From Varroa destructor (Eukaryota; Arthropoda; Arachnida; Mesostigmata; Varroidae), in assembly GCF_002443255.2 (NCBI RefSeq), contig NW_019211459.1:1380019-1444018 (forward strand): a stretch of DNA of 64,000 nt, given 5' to 3'. The notes beneath the pieces were generated by a model. It saw only the letters and a list, made by a program, of their open reading frames with translations. It did not search any database and was not told the DNA's origin. Below are positions 46,779-59,407 of this stretch, piece by piece (position 1 is the stretch's first letter; each line of letters begins with the position of its first letter). The position numbers were made by a program, and so were the translations under genes.

Positions 46779-47450
46779 CTAAATACTAGGAGGTTTTTTT
46801 TTGACTAGGAGAATAATAATAATAATATTTTATTGTGTTTTGCTTTGTTCTTAAAGATTTATGTTGCATACAAGTGTTTATATTTTATTAATATAGAAGT
46901 GAGTTGACTACCTAATTAGTCGATTTTACTTCAGAACAGCTTGTCCAGAAGGAAGTGCCCATAAAATAGATTGAAATTAATTGGTTTCTATTTTTCTAAC
47001 TGCTAAATATAAATTTTATTGCAAGACTTACATCGTAGCAAAAGTATAGTTCGCTTGCTTTATAATTATAATTTTCCTACCAATATACACTTTGATTCTG
47101 TGTACGTGAACTGCAAATGATTTATTTTATGGGTCAGACAAAAAGGACAACTTTTTTTTGCCGTACTCAAAGTATCTGATTTTGTCAATTTGATTAGGGC
47201 AGCATAGCACGACCAAGTTACGATCTTATAATGTGGTGATACAAAAGACTGCGAAAATAAAGCGAAGGCCTGCGTGAAACACTATGCGACGCACTACAAA
47301 ACATGAGGCAATTACGCCAATATACGTAAAGAAAAAGAAAAATAAACATTTGCATACGAACTCGGTCCCTTTATGAGCGAAAAAGCGAGCATTAATCTCG
47401 GCCAATGGGTAATAAGTGAGCATCACGGTGCTGGTTATGTCGGTTGCATG

Positions 47451-47670
47451 TTAGTCCTCGTGCATTTTATGCACGCTAGACTGGCACAATAGATCGAGTT
47501 GAGGTGGACTAGAAAAATTGCAGTCTTTTTCTGGAAGGCTCCAAGTCAGTTGCCATGGAAAATCTTTACGTTGAGGGCGTCCACGGTTCGCTGTAACGGC
47601 CCGTAGCAAATCGTCATGAAGAAATACCTTCCTTTCTCTCAATGAGAAATACCTTAGCGCGTTTCGTCTC
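47451..47670 (-). CDS. Candidate terminal exon, basic then polar
   Basis: The acceptor CCCAGGCTGCCTAATGTAG precedes 47670. With one leading base, 72 codons are open to a TAA: RRNALRYFSLRERKVFLHDD, then GRPQRKDFPW and CNFSSPPQLDLLCQ. A hydrophobic minus frame follows downstream (47226-47426). No family recognised. Confidence 0.24.
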
Positions 47671-47699
47671 CTACATTAGGCAGCCTGGGAGGCAACTAT

Positions 47700-49600
47700 G
47701 GCAGCGTCAAGACTGGCCTTTTTTTGTTCATATTTTACTGGTACGTAATACGTACCTCGGTGCTTACTTTGCTGAAAAAGACGTCTTTTAACACGTACAT
47801 AAGCATTCTCCGAATTACGCTTGCCAAAGAAGGTTCGTTGTTAGCTTGAGGGGGCATAAAACGGCATGCCCATATGAAAGCGAAAGGAATCAAGCAACTA
47901 TCAACATTAAATGATTTTCACACAATGGCCGAAATGCTTTCTTTAACCTAACCTTAACGACTTGCTGTATCAACATCCCAGCCGCTATTTTGGTGGACTT
48001 ATCCCTACGCAGGTTCAAAACAAGGTTACGTGACGTACTCAAATGACAAACTGGAAAAGGCAAATCACGTTTGAATTAATTAAATAGTAATTATTTTCAC
48101 CAAAAGGTCACTGCTGTGTTAAAGTCGCCCGAAAGCTGAAGGAGGACTTAATGACGAGTAGCAAATGGAAATAGTTCGAAACGGATATACAAAGGCTGAG
48201 GATGGTGAAGGCGTTGTACTTCTAGCTATTTTTAGCTACATATCCTCTTCAGCATATATAGACCGATGAACCTAGAAGAAGTGACGGCAAAATCAAAAGT
48301 ATAACCGTGTTTAAGGCCAAGAAAGGAAATTATCACTGCACTTTAGAAAACTGTTTTCTTAGGAAATCCAGACCGTCACCAATGCTAAAGCCATTTTAAT
48401 ACCGTATGAGTATTCGGGTAGCAACAAGCTAATCACAAAATAACTCTAGAGCATGAGTCTCTAGAGTCTAAATACACAGACGACTTGTGCGCTGAACTTT
48501 TGATAGCTGAGCTTGTCGAAAACTCTGAATGGATTCGTGCTCGTACCTGAAGCAGCTGCTGGGTTGGACACTGCTAAACAGTAGCGTTTAGACTGCGGCG
48601 TGTCAAGTGAAACGCGAAAAAAACTGTAGTCAACCGTAAAAAAGAACGGGTTCTATGACGCTATTTTTTTTCCCTAGTGATCATACGATACAGGCCTAAT
48701 TAGTTAGAGGGATAATGTATCACGATATCGATACGAGAAAAATGTTGACACTCTTGTTTCACTGTTGTCAATATTCATCAGTAACATCGTGTTGACCCGC
48801 CGGAGAAAATCGTCGATTGTGTCTGGTACTCGCAGTGTTTTCTATATATTTTTTCAATCTTGAAGAAAGCCAGCCGAATCTTAGACAATGTAAAAGGGCG
48901 ATTGCTATAGACAAGGCGAGCGAGCAATCACGGCGAGAGTTAATTCGTTTACCCTTAACTCATCGTAGATAGTAATCCGTTGTAACGGATAAGCGCGTCA
49001 CCAGCGGTAATTTCACCAAAAACTTTATACTCAGAGTTGGACATAAATCTATTTTTTTATTTCCCGTTTTACGCGATCACTTCGAGTGAACGCTCCCTTT
49101 AAGAGAGCTTCAAAATTCACACAAGCGGTTAATAAACGCTCAGTCTGCTGAACCGTTAAAGGGTGACTTACTGTTTATGTAAGCACATAGTAAAACGCGA
49201 GACTTCTACCACCTTCCCATAACTTCTGTGTATAATAGCTGAACGATTTGTTACCTGTTGCTACTATACACTCGCATGAATTTGCTTGCATGTTGACTTC
49301 AACCTCAGAACGCTAGTGAGGTCGTTAGAATGGTATCGTATTATAATACTGTTTGCGACCTCTGTAATCGCAACCCGTTATCATTAGTCTGTTCTACATC
49401 ATATTGTGCCTTTGTCACGTAATAATCTATGTTTGTTTCTTAAATGAATCTGATTCAAGAAACGTCAAGGAGCTTACACTCCTCTTGGGTACGTCGGGGG
49501 TGACAACTTCGACAACAACAATGTTTGTCGACACACTGGACAAGATCTAAGTATCATTGCGCTCGCGAAAGCCGATGACTGTAATTCATCTATTGACCCA
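47700..49600. other. No convincing gene
   Basis: AT-rich with scattered stops. Two weak splice-flanked leads: 47982-48012 (+) and 49172-49225 (-, acceptor TATTATACACAG, donor GTAAGTC, 17 codons). Neither has a partner. Confidence 0.5.
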
Positions 49601-49677
49601 CTTATCTGCCGTTCGAGATCGTCATTACTTTGTCACACGAGAATCTCTTGCAGCAACCTTTGATGAAAATTCCCAAG

Positions 49678-50082
49678 CTAAAAGCAGATATTTATAATTA
49701 ACAAATGGGGAAACAACACTGGAAAGGCATATAAGAGGTACGCGATCACGAGACCGAATGCGCGCGCTCCATGACTGTTCGCAATAGTTAAGTCTAACAA
49801 ATTTCGGAGCCGGAAAGCTATGAGGTACCCCAGGTCGAAGGTTAGCCAAAGAAAAAAAACTATCTGTTCAACCGAAAATACTGGTACATTGAATGCTGAT
49901 ACGTTTGACCCTTGATATGGCAACCGTTGGGTAAGACACCGTTTAAATGCAGACTCAACATCCCGACTGCACTCACGCCCTTCCACTGAGCCCGAAATAA
50001 AATTAGCTCTCCCCAGTCGTACTATTATTTGCCTTAAGCACTTGTCAGCTATGCAGACCAGATAGTACATTACCCTTAGCAC
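49678..50082 (-). CDS. 134-codon open frame, hydrophobic, doubtful
   Basis: The frame begins inside the palindrome at 50075-50104; the first ATG is a few codons in. Two or three hydrophobic segments are visible (VFFLWLTFDLGYLIAF; FGLVIAYLLYAFPVLFPHLL). Length and hydrophobicity fit a fragment of a multi-span receptor, but without splice support or a known motif. Confidence 0.18.
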   Translation of the reverse strand: MLRVMYYLVCIADKCLRQIIVRLGRANFISGSVEGRECSRDVESAFKRCLTQRLPYQGSNVSAFNVPVFSVEQIVFFLWLTFDLGYLIAFRLRNLLDLTIANSHGARAFGLVIAYLLYAFPVLFPHLLIINICF

Positions 50083-50104
50083 ATATATATATATATGTGC
50101 TAAG
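50075..50104. repeat. Perfect 30-bp palindrome
   Basis: CTTAGCAC, then an alternating AT core, then GTGCTAAG. The whole 30 bases equal their own reverse complement, so it is an AT-cored cruciform candidate. Confidence 0.95.
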
Positions 50105-51369
50105 AGTCAAGTGTTGACTAAGTTCAGACATTCGTGAAATTCAACGTTAGAGCTGTGATTCGGGTGGATTAGTAGATTTTCTGAGAGCAGTGATAATGCT
50201 TCTATTACCAAAGCCGGTTGAAGACGACTTACTGAAGAAGAAGGCATCAAGCCACGTGTATAGGTGTTCGCATACGATGCCCTAGAACAGTTCCAACGTC
50301 TTATCCTGAACGCTGATGTTATCCGGCCGCTATGGCAGCTGACATATTTTTTTCGAGTTCCATACTCGTTGGTTTTAGTCATATTGGCTTTTAATGGGTT
50401 GTCGTCCATAAGTACCAATGAAGTGGCTAGGGCCTATCCCAGGTGGCGCCTGTCCCTTTCGTCACATAGCAGATGCCTCATGTTCTCTAGCACATTAGAT
50501 TATTCTGTAGTGAATGATTCAATTTTTTCCCGTCTGTAACTTTTAGCGCCATATTTGGTACCCAACATTAGTACATTGTGTGACTACCTCTAGGATCGTA
50601 AATGCACCCGGAGGCACGGCAAAATGTATTAGTTCAACCAAACCGTCGTGCAAGACCGTAACAGAACGGTAAGTGAAGACAAACGATGCATTTCTGCATA
50701 AAGTCTTAAAGGCGTCGATTGAACTTGAGCCAATCAATTACTAATTGCGTAAACATAAAAAAATCGTCTCTGTGGCGATTAAAATTTTGTAAAAAAACGT
50801 TAAATGAAACGTGCTTTTCTGCGGCTTAAAGCCTTATACCCCTTATATATATATATAGAAACACAACAGATTTCTATATCCAGCTTACTTCTAAAGGTAA
50901 TTTAGATGACTCATGATGCCGCTTGAGTCCAGTCAATCTCTGGACGGTCGAAATATTTAGTGTGGAGAAAGCAGTATCTGTTTCTTCCATGCTTTCTTAT
51001 TTGCCTAGAACAATAAATGTATACAAAAACTCTCAATTGCAAAATTTCGTGGTTCGCTATGACAGAGATAATTAACATAATACCGTTTATAACTTGCAGG
51101 AATAACACCCAAAACGGATAAGAACGAGTACAAGGGATTTATCCACCTCGCAAAAGGAAAGGCCTATTCCCTTACGCTTCAATTCACTATAAAAGTAACA
51201 GCAACGTGAGGCATACGAATCTCGTGAAAATGGGAATCAGTAGGTAGCTTTCTGTCCGGTAGTTTTGTTAAGTGTTATTTCCTCGCCTTTGCTGGTACTA
51301 TACATATATGGTATAATTAAGTGGCATACGTTGAAGTCGAAACTCATTGCTATCCGACGCGTATGTTAC

Positions 51370-51527
51370 CTCATCATTTTGTTTGTTGTCCGCCGTTAAG
51401 CTATCGAGTTGATTGGTTCGAGGCAACGCCGAAAGCTGAGGGAATTGCTTTTTCTGCTTATGAATTTCAGATTGACCGACCGATAATGGCCATTTCGTTT
51501 GCGGCATAAACTGACTGTTCTTCTTTT
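51370..51527 (-). CDS. Candidate internal exon, Gln/Lys-rich
   Basis: The acceptor TTTTACGCCCTTTCTAG precedes 51527 and AATGATGAG|GTAACA follows 51370. With two leading bases, all 52 codons are open and end in phase. The peptide is hydrophilic and probably disordered (KKNSQFMPQTKWPLSVGQSE; later LTADNKQNDE). The opposite strand is also open, which weakens the call. Confidence 0.3.
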
Positions 51528-52561
51528 CTAGAAAGGGCGTAAAACATTCGTACGATTTCCTGTACTCGTATCTATTCACTCATCTAACGCGTAAACAACG
51601 AAGCAGTGTGTTACTTCGCAGCCATTTTGACCCAACTTCTATTGTGACACTTTATTTAGCTTGAAAAAAACCGTATTAGTCAAATATATCTGACAAAATT
51701 CCCTAGTTTAATTTATACACCCGGCCATGTCCTCCCCATGGATACCCGTAGCGCGTTGTGTGCATCAATCATGCCATACTTTTAGAAACGCAAATACCTA
51801 AATCCGACCCGCCTATGCTTCGTGATGGATAAGTAACGCGTTCTTAAGACAATTTTTAAACGATCTTCCGTCGTTCATCTCGTACTTCCTCTACAAATCG
51901 TCCTATTACGTCGCGCCAAAGGTTGAAAAGTGCCTAAGCAGTTTGGCTCGGATGACTATACCTGGCTAAAGCCAATAACTCAAGCTAATTCGAGTTGACT
52001 CGAGCCGACCTTCAAGGTTATAAGCTTGGTTTTAATGAATCAAGGACAACGATAACAGCAATCTATATACAGGTACCTCATAGTATTGATGAAGCTAAGG
52101 GGTGCTTCGTCGTTGTCCTCGCTCATACAATATACGTTGATTTTATTTTTGCCTTTCCCAACATTCAACTTGATGGAAATATTAAGTGGCAGGATGCGGT
52201 GGTCCAGCAGATAACATCGACTAGAAGGCTGCTGGTTCGCCCCTCTGGACTTTTTGACTCTTACGTCGCACGTAGATGGAATGAGAAGAGCAGAAAGCAA
52301 TGGCGCCGCTGCTTTCTTGCTATCTCTGCCGCTTTCTACCCTGAAAGAGAGCGGTCCTTGTTATACGAGATGATCGTTACTGCTTAGCAGATGGTTAAAT
52401 AATCAAATCTAGGATAACCCACGTTAAAGTACGATAGGCTAGCTGTTCTGCAAGATGAAACGCAATCTCCGGATCAGAGGGATTCCGTCGGAAGAGCGGG
52501 TCTGGGAAAGGGCCGCCACGTCGGAGGGACGAATGGCTACCCGCTTGGTATCGTGCAGTAC

Positions 52562-52732
52562 CTCATCAGTGTCGCAACACTGGGTGAGGCCTCGGTCGTC
52601 CGCCGACAGCAGCCACTTGGCCGAAGGACGATCGATCGAAAAGCTGAATACACACGTCCCCACGGGCTCGCACAAAGACACACTCTCGCGCAGAGATACA
52701 GCCCAGTCGACAAATTGTGCGAGCATTACACT
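52562..52732 (-). CDS. Candidate internal exon in a GC-rich block
   Basis: The acceptor GACTGGGACTCTTCTAG precedes 52732 and GATGAG|GTACTG follows 52562. Phase 0 is open for exactly 57 codons: SVMLAQFVDWAVSLRESVSL, then FSIDRPSAKWLLSADDRGLT. The surrounding 52.44-52.98 kb is GC-rich and open in several frames on both strands, so the frame choice is uncertain. Another possible exon at 52832-52936 (acceptor CTTTATCGTCAG, donor AGCAG|GTGGGA) does not join it in phase. Confidence 0.33.
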
Positions 52733-53007
52733 CTAGAAGAGTCCCAGTCCCGAACTGACGCGCAAAACCGCGCTCACGCAATTTAATAAGGGCAGGTTGT
52801 CTCGTCGCACTGCTCGAGGAATGCTCCCACCTGCTAGCTTTAGCAAGAAGAGGCACAGAGGCGGGCGACAGCGCTTCGAAGGGGATGATGCAGACGCGGG
52901 ACGGCGGTTTGGAGGAGTTACACACATTCACTGACGATAAAGAAGTGCCGCGGAAAACACCATCATCTAAATGCGGGTCAGCGATAGGTGGCAGCCTAGT
53001 CAACTAT

Positions 53008-53400
53008 TTAGGAAAGGTAGTATTTCAGTCGGTTCATTTTTGACCTGTCTATTCTCCTGCTGACGCTTCCTTTTTTTTTTTTTCCCTCTGACCGTTTCCC
53101 CCCCTTGTGCGCGGGGGGGTGTTCGGGTGGGTTGACAACGAGAAGTAATGAGCTACGCTCGAGAATAATAAAACTACACGTAGACGCTGTCGAGGCTATG
53201 AGCAAAGCGTCAACATAGCAGGTGACATACACACGTGAAACGAAAATGAATTGAAAAATAGTTAACCTTGAGAGGATAGGTGAAGACGGCCGCTTTAAGT
53301 ATCCACAAAACTGTAGTACTTTTCCGCAGTGAATTACATTAATGTTAACTATAGGAAAATGTATGAATTCACGGACTATATTAAAAAAACGTAAAGACAT
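53008..53400 (-). CDS. 130-codon open frame, membrane segment and basic tail
   Basis: A minus-strand ATG at 53400 opens 130 codons: a hydrophobic middle (VTCYVDALLIASTASTCSFI) and a tail rich in Lys, Arg and Gly (GGKRSEGKKKKGSVSRR) created by poly-purine DNA. No splice sites or known motif. A single-exon gene is possible. Confidence 0.22.
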   Translation of the reverse strand: MSLRFFNIVREFIHFPIVNINVIHCGKVLQFCGYLKRPSSPILSRLTIFQFIFVSRVYVTCYVDALLIASTASTCSFIILERSSLLLVVNPPEHPPAHKGGKRSEGKKKKGSVSRRIDRSKMNRLKYYLS

Positions 53401-53742
53401 ATATATGTCTTCCCGTTTGTTTGCGAATAAAAATCATCTAGCGCTGTGTGTAATTTCTGTAATTATTTCCCCTCCGTAAAAGCCTTCTTCCCAACAATTT
53501 TAGCCGTTATGCCCCAGAATAAAAATAGCATTTTAATTAAGTCTACGGATATTCCACGGTTGCATATAATGCACTCATCCAAGTATGTAGAAAATATACG
53601 CGCGGCCTAGCGCGACGGCACGCACCCACTTGTACAGCTAGGACCTATAGGACAGCTGTTATAGCTATAGACACAATGCACGTCTACAGATTATTACCAT
53701 GGCATGCAATTAGCTATAACTAAATAGCTATAACTGTAAACA

Positions 53743-53765
53743 GACGTCGCTCTACAAGCGACGTC
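53743..53765. repeat. GC-rich 9-bp hairpin beside a duplicated TAGCTATAACT
   Basis: GACGTCGCT and AGCGACGTC are exact complements separated by five bases. Just upstream the 11-mer TAGCTATAACT occurs twice (53711-53736). Confidence 0.85.
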
Positions 53766-55206
53766 ACAGCAGCTCTCAGATATTCAGTTTCTCCTTCAAG
53801 AGATCCTTTGTTTTGAAAGGAACTTATCACTGGAATTTCTCTATTTTTCTACTTGGCCCTGAACAACAATATTATTAATCCGGGCAAAGGATTGTGCGTC
53901 TCGAACCACTTTCGTACTGTGACCTGGTGCTCTGTACGGCAGTCTCGTTATATATATATATACGCTGTCACAGAACACGCTTAGCCCAACTTTATACGAT
54001 ATTGCCATGTCGCTATTATGAGATACCAAAGACAAGAAAAATTTAATCGTACATCAACCCTTTTTCCAATTAATCGGAACTTCACATTTTTTGCTAGCAC
54101 AATACACGAAACATACACGAGACTCTGTTCCTGTCGAGACCAATGCGTCATCAGTAAATAGTTCTACTACTGTTGCTGGACTTCAAAATGTTTCTCGCGC
54201 GCAGGTTTAAAAAACGCTTGCTCGACCAAATATATTGTTTTTATTATCAAAATGAATCTTCGTATACATCTCGACTGCCAAATTTACAGAAAAGCATGTA
54301 AGAATATTGCTTGTTAACAAATTGAAGCCGCGTCTAAACATTGCCATGTCTATAATCTCATCCTTCTCTCCTTGAAAAGGAAGCCGAAAACATCTCATCC
54401 GGAACGTCTTCCAATTTTGAAGTGCTTTCATTTAAAGCAATTCATTCACTGTTGCTGCTTTACAATGGCTACACGCCATAGCTCTTGGCTGTACTTGACC
54501 GAAAAACAATCGAAATTTATATCGATATACTTACCCTTTTTATTTTCTCACAACTTCATTCACTATTTGTATACAAAACAACCATAATATAATGATTTTT
54601 GCTAAATCTGCGGCAACTATATTTCCACGGGGCAAAATCCCCAGAAATATTGATAACTATTAAAATATCGAAAAAAAAAAAATTTAATTTTTAGAAAGTC
54701 ACAGCTACGGATTTCCTAGAACGTATTTTAGGATGTTTCTTTTGATATACTAACAACGACTAAAAAGTAAAATGTTAGACAATTTTTTTACTACAAAAAA
54801 ATACACTATATATATATACTACAAAAATATACACAAAACACATACTTTTCTCGTGGCATAAGAAAATAGTCGAATCTCCGAATTTCGAGATTCGGATAGT
54901 CATCTTGCGTTTTATTTTATGTGCATACTCGTAGCTGGTACTCATAGTCCTCATATACTTCAAGTAACGTTCCTATCGACACGAACTCGGGACATACAAC
55001 TCGGCATACCTTACGTTGAGAGCACATCGTAAAATTTTTATTTGTCCGAAGCAAATGCATTGTCTACGCATCTTAAAGAATCAGGTAATTTGTGATACAA
55101 TAGCAGCAATAACTGTGAACGTTCCCGTTTTGCCATTTCTTCGGAGGTTTTCTTGGTTGTTTTGATAGCGCCCAGGTCAGTTTCAGCTGCAGTCAGTAGC
55201 CGGATT

Positions 55207-55397
55207 CTACTGTATGATTGGAAAATTGAATAATCTTAGCTGCGCTTGCGCAATTGACGCCTTTACTCCGTTTCCCCCCAGAAACCTCCTCCGTCCCGGA
55301 TCATACGTCCCGGCTTGCCTAAGCTTTCTAGCCCTTCGTTTAATAAACCAGCAAACCATAGCGAATGGTGGCAGGCCCCAGCAGCGGGGGTGACCTG
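55207..55397 (-). CDS. Candidate terminal exon, basic after a short hydrophobic start
   Basis: The minus-strand acceptor ACTTACTTGCAG precedes a frame open for about 61 codons to a TAG: HPRCWGLPPFAMVCWFIKRR, then GTYDPGRRRFLGG. The hydrophobic stretch followed by many Arg resembles a membrane anchor with a cytoplasmic stop-transfer. The plus strand also has a GTAAGT donor at the same place, so the strand is ambiguous. Confidence 0.25.
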
Positions 55398-55700
55398 CAA
55401 GTAAGTACACACTTATGAATATAGAGCTGCACAATCGGAAAAAGGGCCGCCAGTGAGCCCCCAGGCCATTATTGCAGCTGGGCTAAATAATAAATCCAGT
55501 GATAGCATCCAGAAGTTTTATGTCGAAATTCAATTTAGAGTAATAGAATCACTTCTCTATTCTGCTAGAAAGTAGTCGTCGTTCGATATTTCTGACGCAT
55601 GATATACGTGTACGTAGAACTAACGAAAGTACGTACTAGTTCATACGGAAAATAGGAAACAGCGCACTCCGCGCCGTTTTTGTCGTGCTATTAAAATCGC

Positions 55701-55732
55701 TAACTTAATACATATTCATATGTATTAAGTTA
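55701..55732. repeat. Perfect 14-bp stem hairpin
   Basis: TAACTTAATACATA, loop TTCA, then the exact complement TATGTATTAAGTTA. Confidence 0.95.
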
Positions 55733-55749
55733 ATAATAATAAATAAGTA

Positions 55750-57000
55750 AGTATGAGTTATTCATAACTGATAGCGCACTATTCTCGAAATTCTATTACC
55801 TTGCTATAATTACATAGGCAACCATCATCGAAAAATTTCAAGTGGCGCCACCCATCTAACCTAACATTACTTCTATTCCTTCATTCGGTCTCAATTCGAT
55901 TTTTCAGTGATAGAACTGATTCATACGTTAGGTGCAATACTTTGCTCTCGTTTCCGTTCCCGAATAGAAGCCTTATTACTTTGTTGCGACTATGCTTTGA
56001 TTGCTGTACCCATACAATGTAACTGGTCCGCTTTCATATATCCGCGTCCTATTATATCCTGAGGAAATAGCCGACTCCAACGTATCTAAAATATCCAACT
56101 GCAACAAATTTTATTTGGCCTGCACTCGTTAAGTAGTAGGACTGAACTGGCCACAACCGTCCACGCGGCTTTAATATACATCTATGTTTTGGCTCAATCG
56201 CATGCGGTCTCTTCATTATCCCATAATCTTGTTAGTAAATAATTCAGTTGTTCAGAGCTCAGTACCTTCTTCATTGATACGCTTAATAATTTACCTAAAG
56301 AAAATTACCCTTCAATTGAACAGATGTGAAAAAATAATATTCAATATTTAATGAGAGAAACATCTACACGGATCACAGTGAGGCTGAAAAGTTATTTTTC
56401 AATATAAACGTCTAAAAATTGGCGACTGTTTCGTCATAAATCGTCTCAACCTATCGCCGAAATCTCATGCGCGTTTTACCTACGAATAAGCTCTACCAAA
56501 CCCATAAAGAATCAGATTAACACGACCCATCTGCGTTCAAGACCACTAGAGATGTAGAGACTGATACAACCACAGATATATATATATTTAGTTAACAGTT
56601 GGGTAGTTCTCCACACAGGGGTTCAAGATTCCAAATGTGGAGTACGAACGTCTGGACGAAGACCCAGTTTGCAGTACAGTTTAGCTTTTATCCATAAGAC
56701 TGAAAAACGTTCATATTTTCACATCTAGTTATAGAATAGTTTGTATCAGCTCATTTCGGATGCTGCCATGAGATTGCATAAAAGGTCGGGGATTCCAGTA
56801 TCTGTAGCTAATTTTCATTCATTTTCTGGTATACTTCCATATTTAACCTGAACTAGGGTGAGCGTAATGCTCACTCTGCTCCTCCAACTCAGACAATAAT
56901 CGTTATCCATACATACTTGCTGGCTCAATTTCTGAATAATGTCCTTACTAGGTTTTTTTTTTTTTTTTTTTCTATGAATGCAACACCGTGACTCGCAACT
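55750..57000. other. No convincing gene
   Basis: AT-rich. It includes a 19-base T-run near 56953-56971 and one weak minus exon lead at 56875-56931 (acceptor GGACATTATTCAG, donor AGCAGA|GTGAGC, KLSQQVCMDNDYCLSWRSR). Confidence 0.5.
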
Positions 57001-57049
57001 GCGGCTTTGAATGTTATGCTATTTTTTGCAACCTATACCGGATTTTCAG

Positions 57050-57178
57050 CTATATCGAGGTTGTGGATACGCATCAGGTCAAGCTGTGCGTCTACCAATC
57101 CATAACCAGAATGCTAAAAAGGATAACAAAAGCAACCCTATGAAAATAACGCGTTCTACACAGGATGTTGTAAAATGA
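57050..57178 (+). CDS. Candidate terminal exon, small basic peptide
   Basis: The strong acceptor ACCTATACCGGATTTTCAG is followed by phase 0 open for 42 codons to a TGA. It begins LYRGCGYASGQAVRLP and ends in a Lys/Asn-rich tail. No upstream exon was joined. Confidence 0.26.
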   Translation, partial: LYRGCGYASGQAVRLPIHNQNAKKDNKSNPMKITRSTQDVVK

Positions 57179-57821
57179 AATATTGCGCCAATTTTCTCAC
57201 TGGAAGAGGATCCCCTTAGCTTCTGTTCATGCGATAATTATAGTTACAGCTTATCGACATGTTGATGCTTTTACACTGAATAGGCTATCGAATGAGTGTT
57301 AACAAAAAAAAAAATGTTTCATTAGCAGTCATTTAGTGAAACGGTACAACACTCGCAAAAATCTCGGCTGAAAATTCTAAATTCTGTTGTTCGTAGACGT
57401 TTGAACACTCTGGCCCCGTCTTCCTAGACCTCTCCCTCGTGCCCCTGCGGTGTTCTTAGCTAGTTGGCATTCTTTGTAGTAGGAAGCATTCCCTTGGGGT
57501 TAAGATTTAAAATAAATTTTGTTGCTTGTTTATTCGCGGCGCAACAGTAGGTACTAAATGGTAGAAAAAGCCAATTGGAACTAAATGTAATAACAATGAT
57601 GTACAGTTTCTGCATACATTTGTTCAATTCTGTATAGATGCAAAAGCAGTACGTGTTCTGATGCATACTTCCTTGCGTCTAATGCCGCAGTAGGAAACAA
57701 TTATACCTAAGCAAGCGGCATAACAAAATCGTTGACATTATAGGAATAATCCTATCCAAATCTATCTTCTGACAAATATTTCCAACTTGACAAACCACCC
57801 TGATCTTCGCACTCACTACTT

Positions 57822-58399
57822 TCACTTCGGCTGACAATCGGACGGACACGGGAAGAGCCATATCTTCCTAAAATTTTGCCTAGCTGACGAAAATGGAACG
57901 CGCGAAGTCGAATAATGCTTTACACGTTTTCATCGTTGCGACTTCCAATCTGTTGATCCACTAACTCAGGTCCTTTTGGAAATGGAAAGGTGCTGGGTAT
58001 TCAACAACAATATATAAAGACACTAGTAGTGATATCACGTAGCTCTCGGCGTTGTTAACACATATATCTGAAAAACGGTACTCACTGAACTGTATCTCCG
58101 TTACCCGTTTCGTTTAGCCATGTTGATAAAATCCCTATATATAAAGGCGATTGTCTTCCAATAGTGGACCCATCGAATTTTGCAACTAAACACAGGTGGC
58201 ATCCATGTACTGCACGATCACTGAAGCCTTCCGTCATTTGTGATTCGAAGTTACCAAGCCATTGCTGCCCGTCGCCTTCTTCGACTGATCGTCGATAGCT
58301 TTCTTCCTTCGAATTTGTAACCGTCAGCGTCGAATTCGCAAGACCGTAATACGCGATGGAGATACTGAACACTACTGTGATGTGTTCTATTCTATCCAT
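57822..58399 (-). CDS. Candidate two-exon gene for a small secreted protein
   Basis: Exon 58086-58399 opens with an ATG and a signal-like start (MDRIEHITVVFSISIAYYGL), then a polar body (ESYRRSVEEGDGQQWLGNFE), HGCHLC, and an N-glycosylation-type NET. It ends at a good donor (GTTCA|GTGAGTACC). After a 218-base intron (acceptor AAAATTTTAG), exon 57822-57867 continues in phase (KIWLFPCPSDCQPK) to a TGA. The product is 119 residues with four Cys in the mature part, as in many small extracellular proteins. No family assigned. Confidence 0.37.
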
Positions 58400-59219
58400 A
58401 GGGGGGGGGAAAACTTGGAAACAAATATTTTACATATATATGTTAGTACCATCATATAATATGCAGTCATGAAAATTTATTTAATAAATCATAATACAGT
58501 GTTCTATTTTTGTATTAGTTGAAATAATATTAGAAATGCCATACGGAGTGTGCCCCATTGACACTTGTAGGTAACATTGAGCAGATGGTGAGTTTCTGTA
58601 ATATTTTTAACTGACACTTCTCAGCATGTTTCGTTAGCGCCTGCCGCAAAATAACAGCACAGAAAGGGTTTGAGCAACTCGTGCTGTTGAAGGCGAATTA
58701 GTAAGGACATGATTATTTTGGATTTTGTACTGGTTAACTAACTTTCCACCAACCTATACTTCACAAGAGCGTACCCAATGAAAGCGCAGAGTTTCGTCTA
58801 TCAGTAAGTACCCTTACTTTTCGTGACCAAACATTGCTTAGAGCTTTGCCGTATGATGATTTCCTGAGTGATGCTTTTTAAGTCACTTTTATTTGGCTCA
58901 AGGTTGTCGCTAACACTCTCAGGCCAATCGTTCATCTTACTGTGAAGGGACGCAAAGTCCAAAGACCATTTCACACAGCGTATGCGTCATATTACGTTGA
59001 ACGGCTTAAAGGGGTGTTTTAAATGAAATAAGTCAAGCTCCAAAAATGATCATTTGACTGGCAGCTTTAATTGATTACCTCAATTTACATAGATAACTCA
59101 ACGAACGAGCTACGTTCGCACAGATAGAGAAACCGGCTGATTGTGCATAGAGTGTGTGTAACTGCATACAATAGTGGAAAATTACCATATCTTATAACGC
59201 GTTCTAAGCCTCCGCACTG

Positions 59220-59407
59220 TCACATACTACTAATAAGGGTTATCAGAAAGATCTTCCAGGAGAATTGAGAAAGTTTTTCACTCTCAATAATTTCGTGTGA
59301 GTCACACGGGGAACCGGTAGCACACGAGCTCTTTGTTCCATACGATAGTAAAACAAAAACGCTTATCCTGTCATGCCAACCATAATTTCTCAATAAACTT
59401 CGATAAA
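59220..59407 (-). CDS. Candidate terminal exon, unknown product
   Basis: The acceptor AATCATTTTTATTGTAG precedes 59407. With two leading bases, 61 codons are open to a TGA: YRSLLRNYGWHDRISVFVLL, then SSCATGSPCDSHEI. No partner exon was fixed. A minus exon lead at 59603-59736 (acceptor CGTTTTCTTTACCAG) lies upstream, but the phase was not proven. Confidence 0.22.

Noticed and set aside
52455..52786. Two plus-strand frames of 77-93 codons
   Set aside because: Antisense to a minus exon with a better acceptor. One does start with ATG and reaches a GTGAGG donor, so it was kept in mind but not called.
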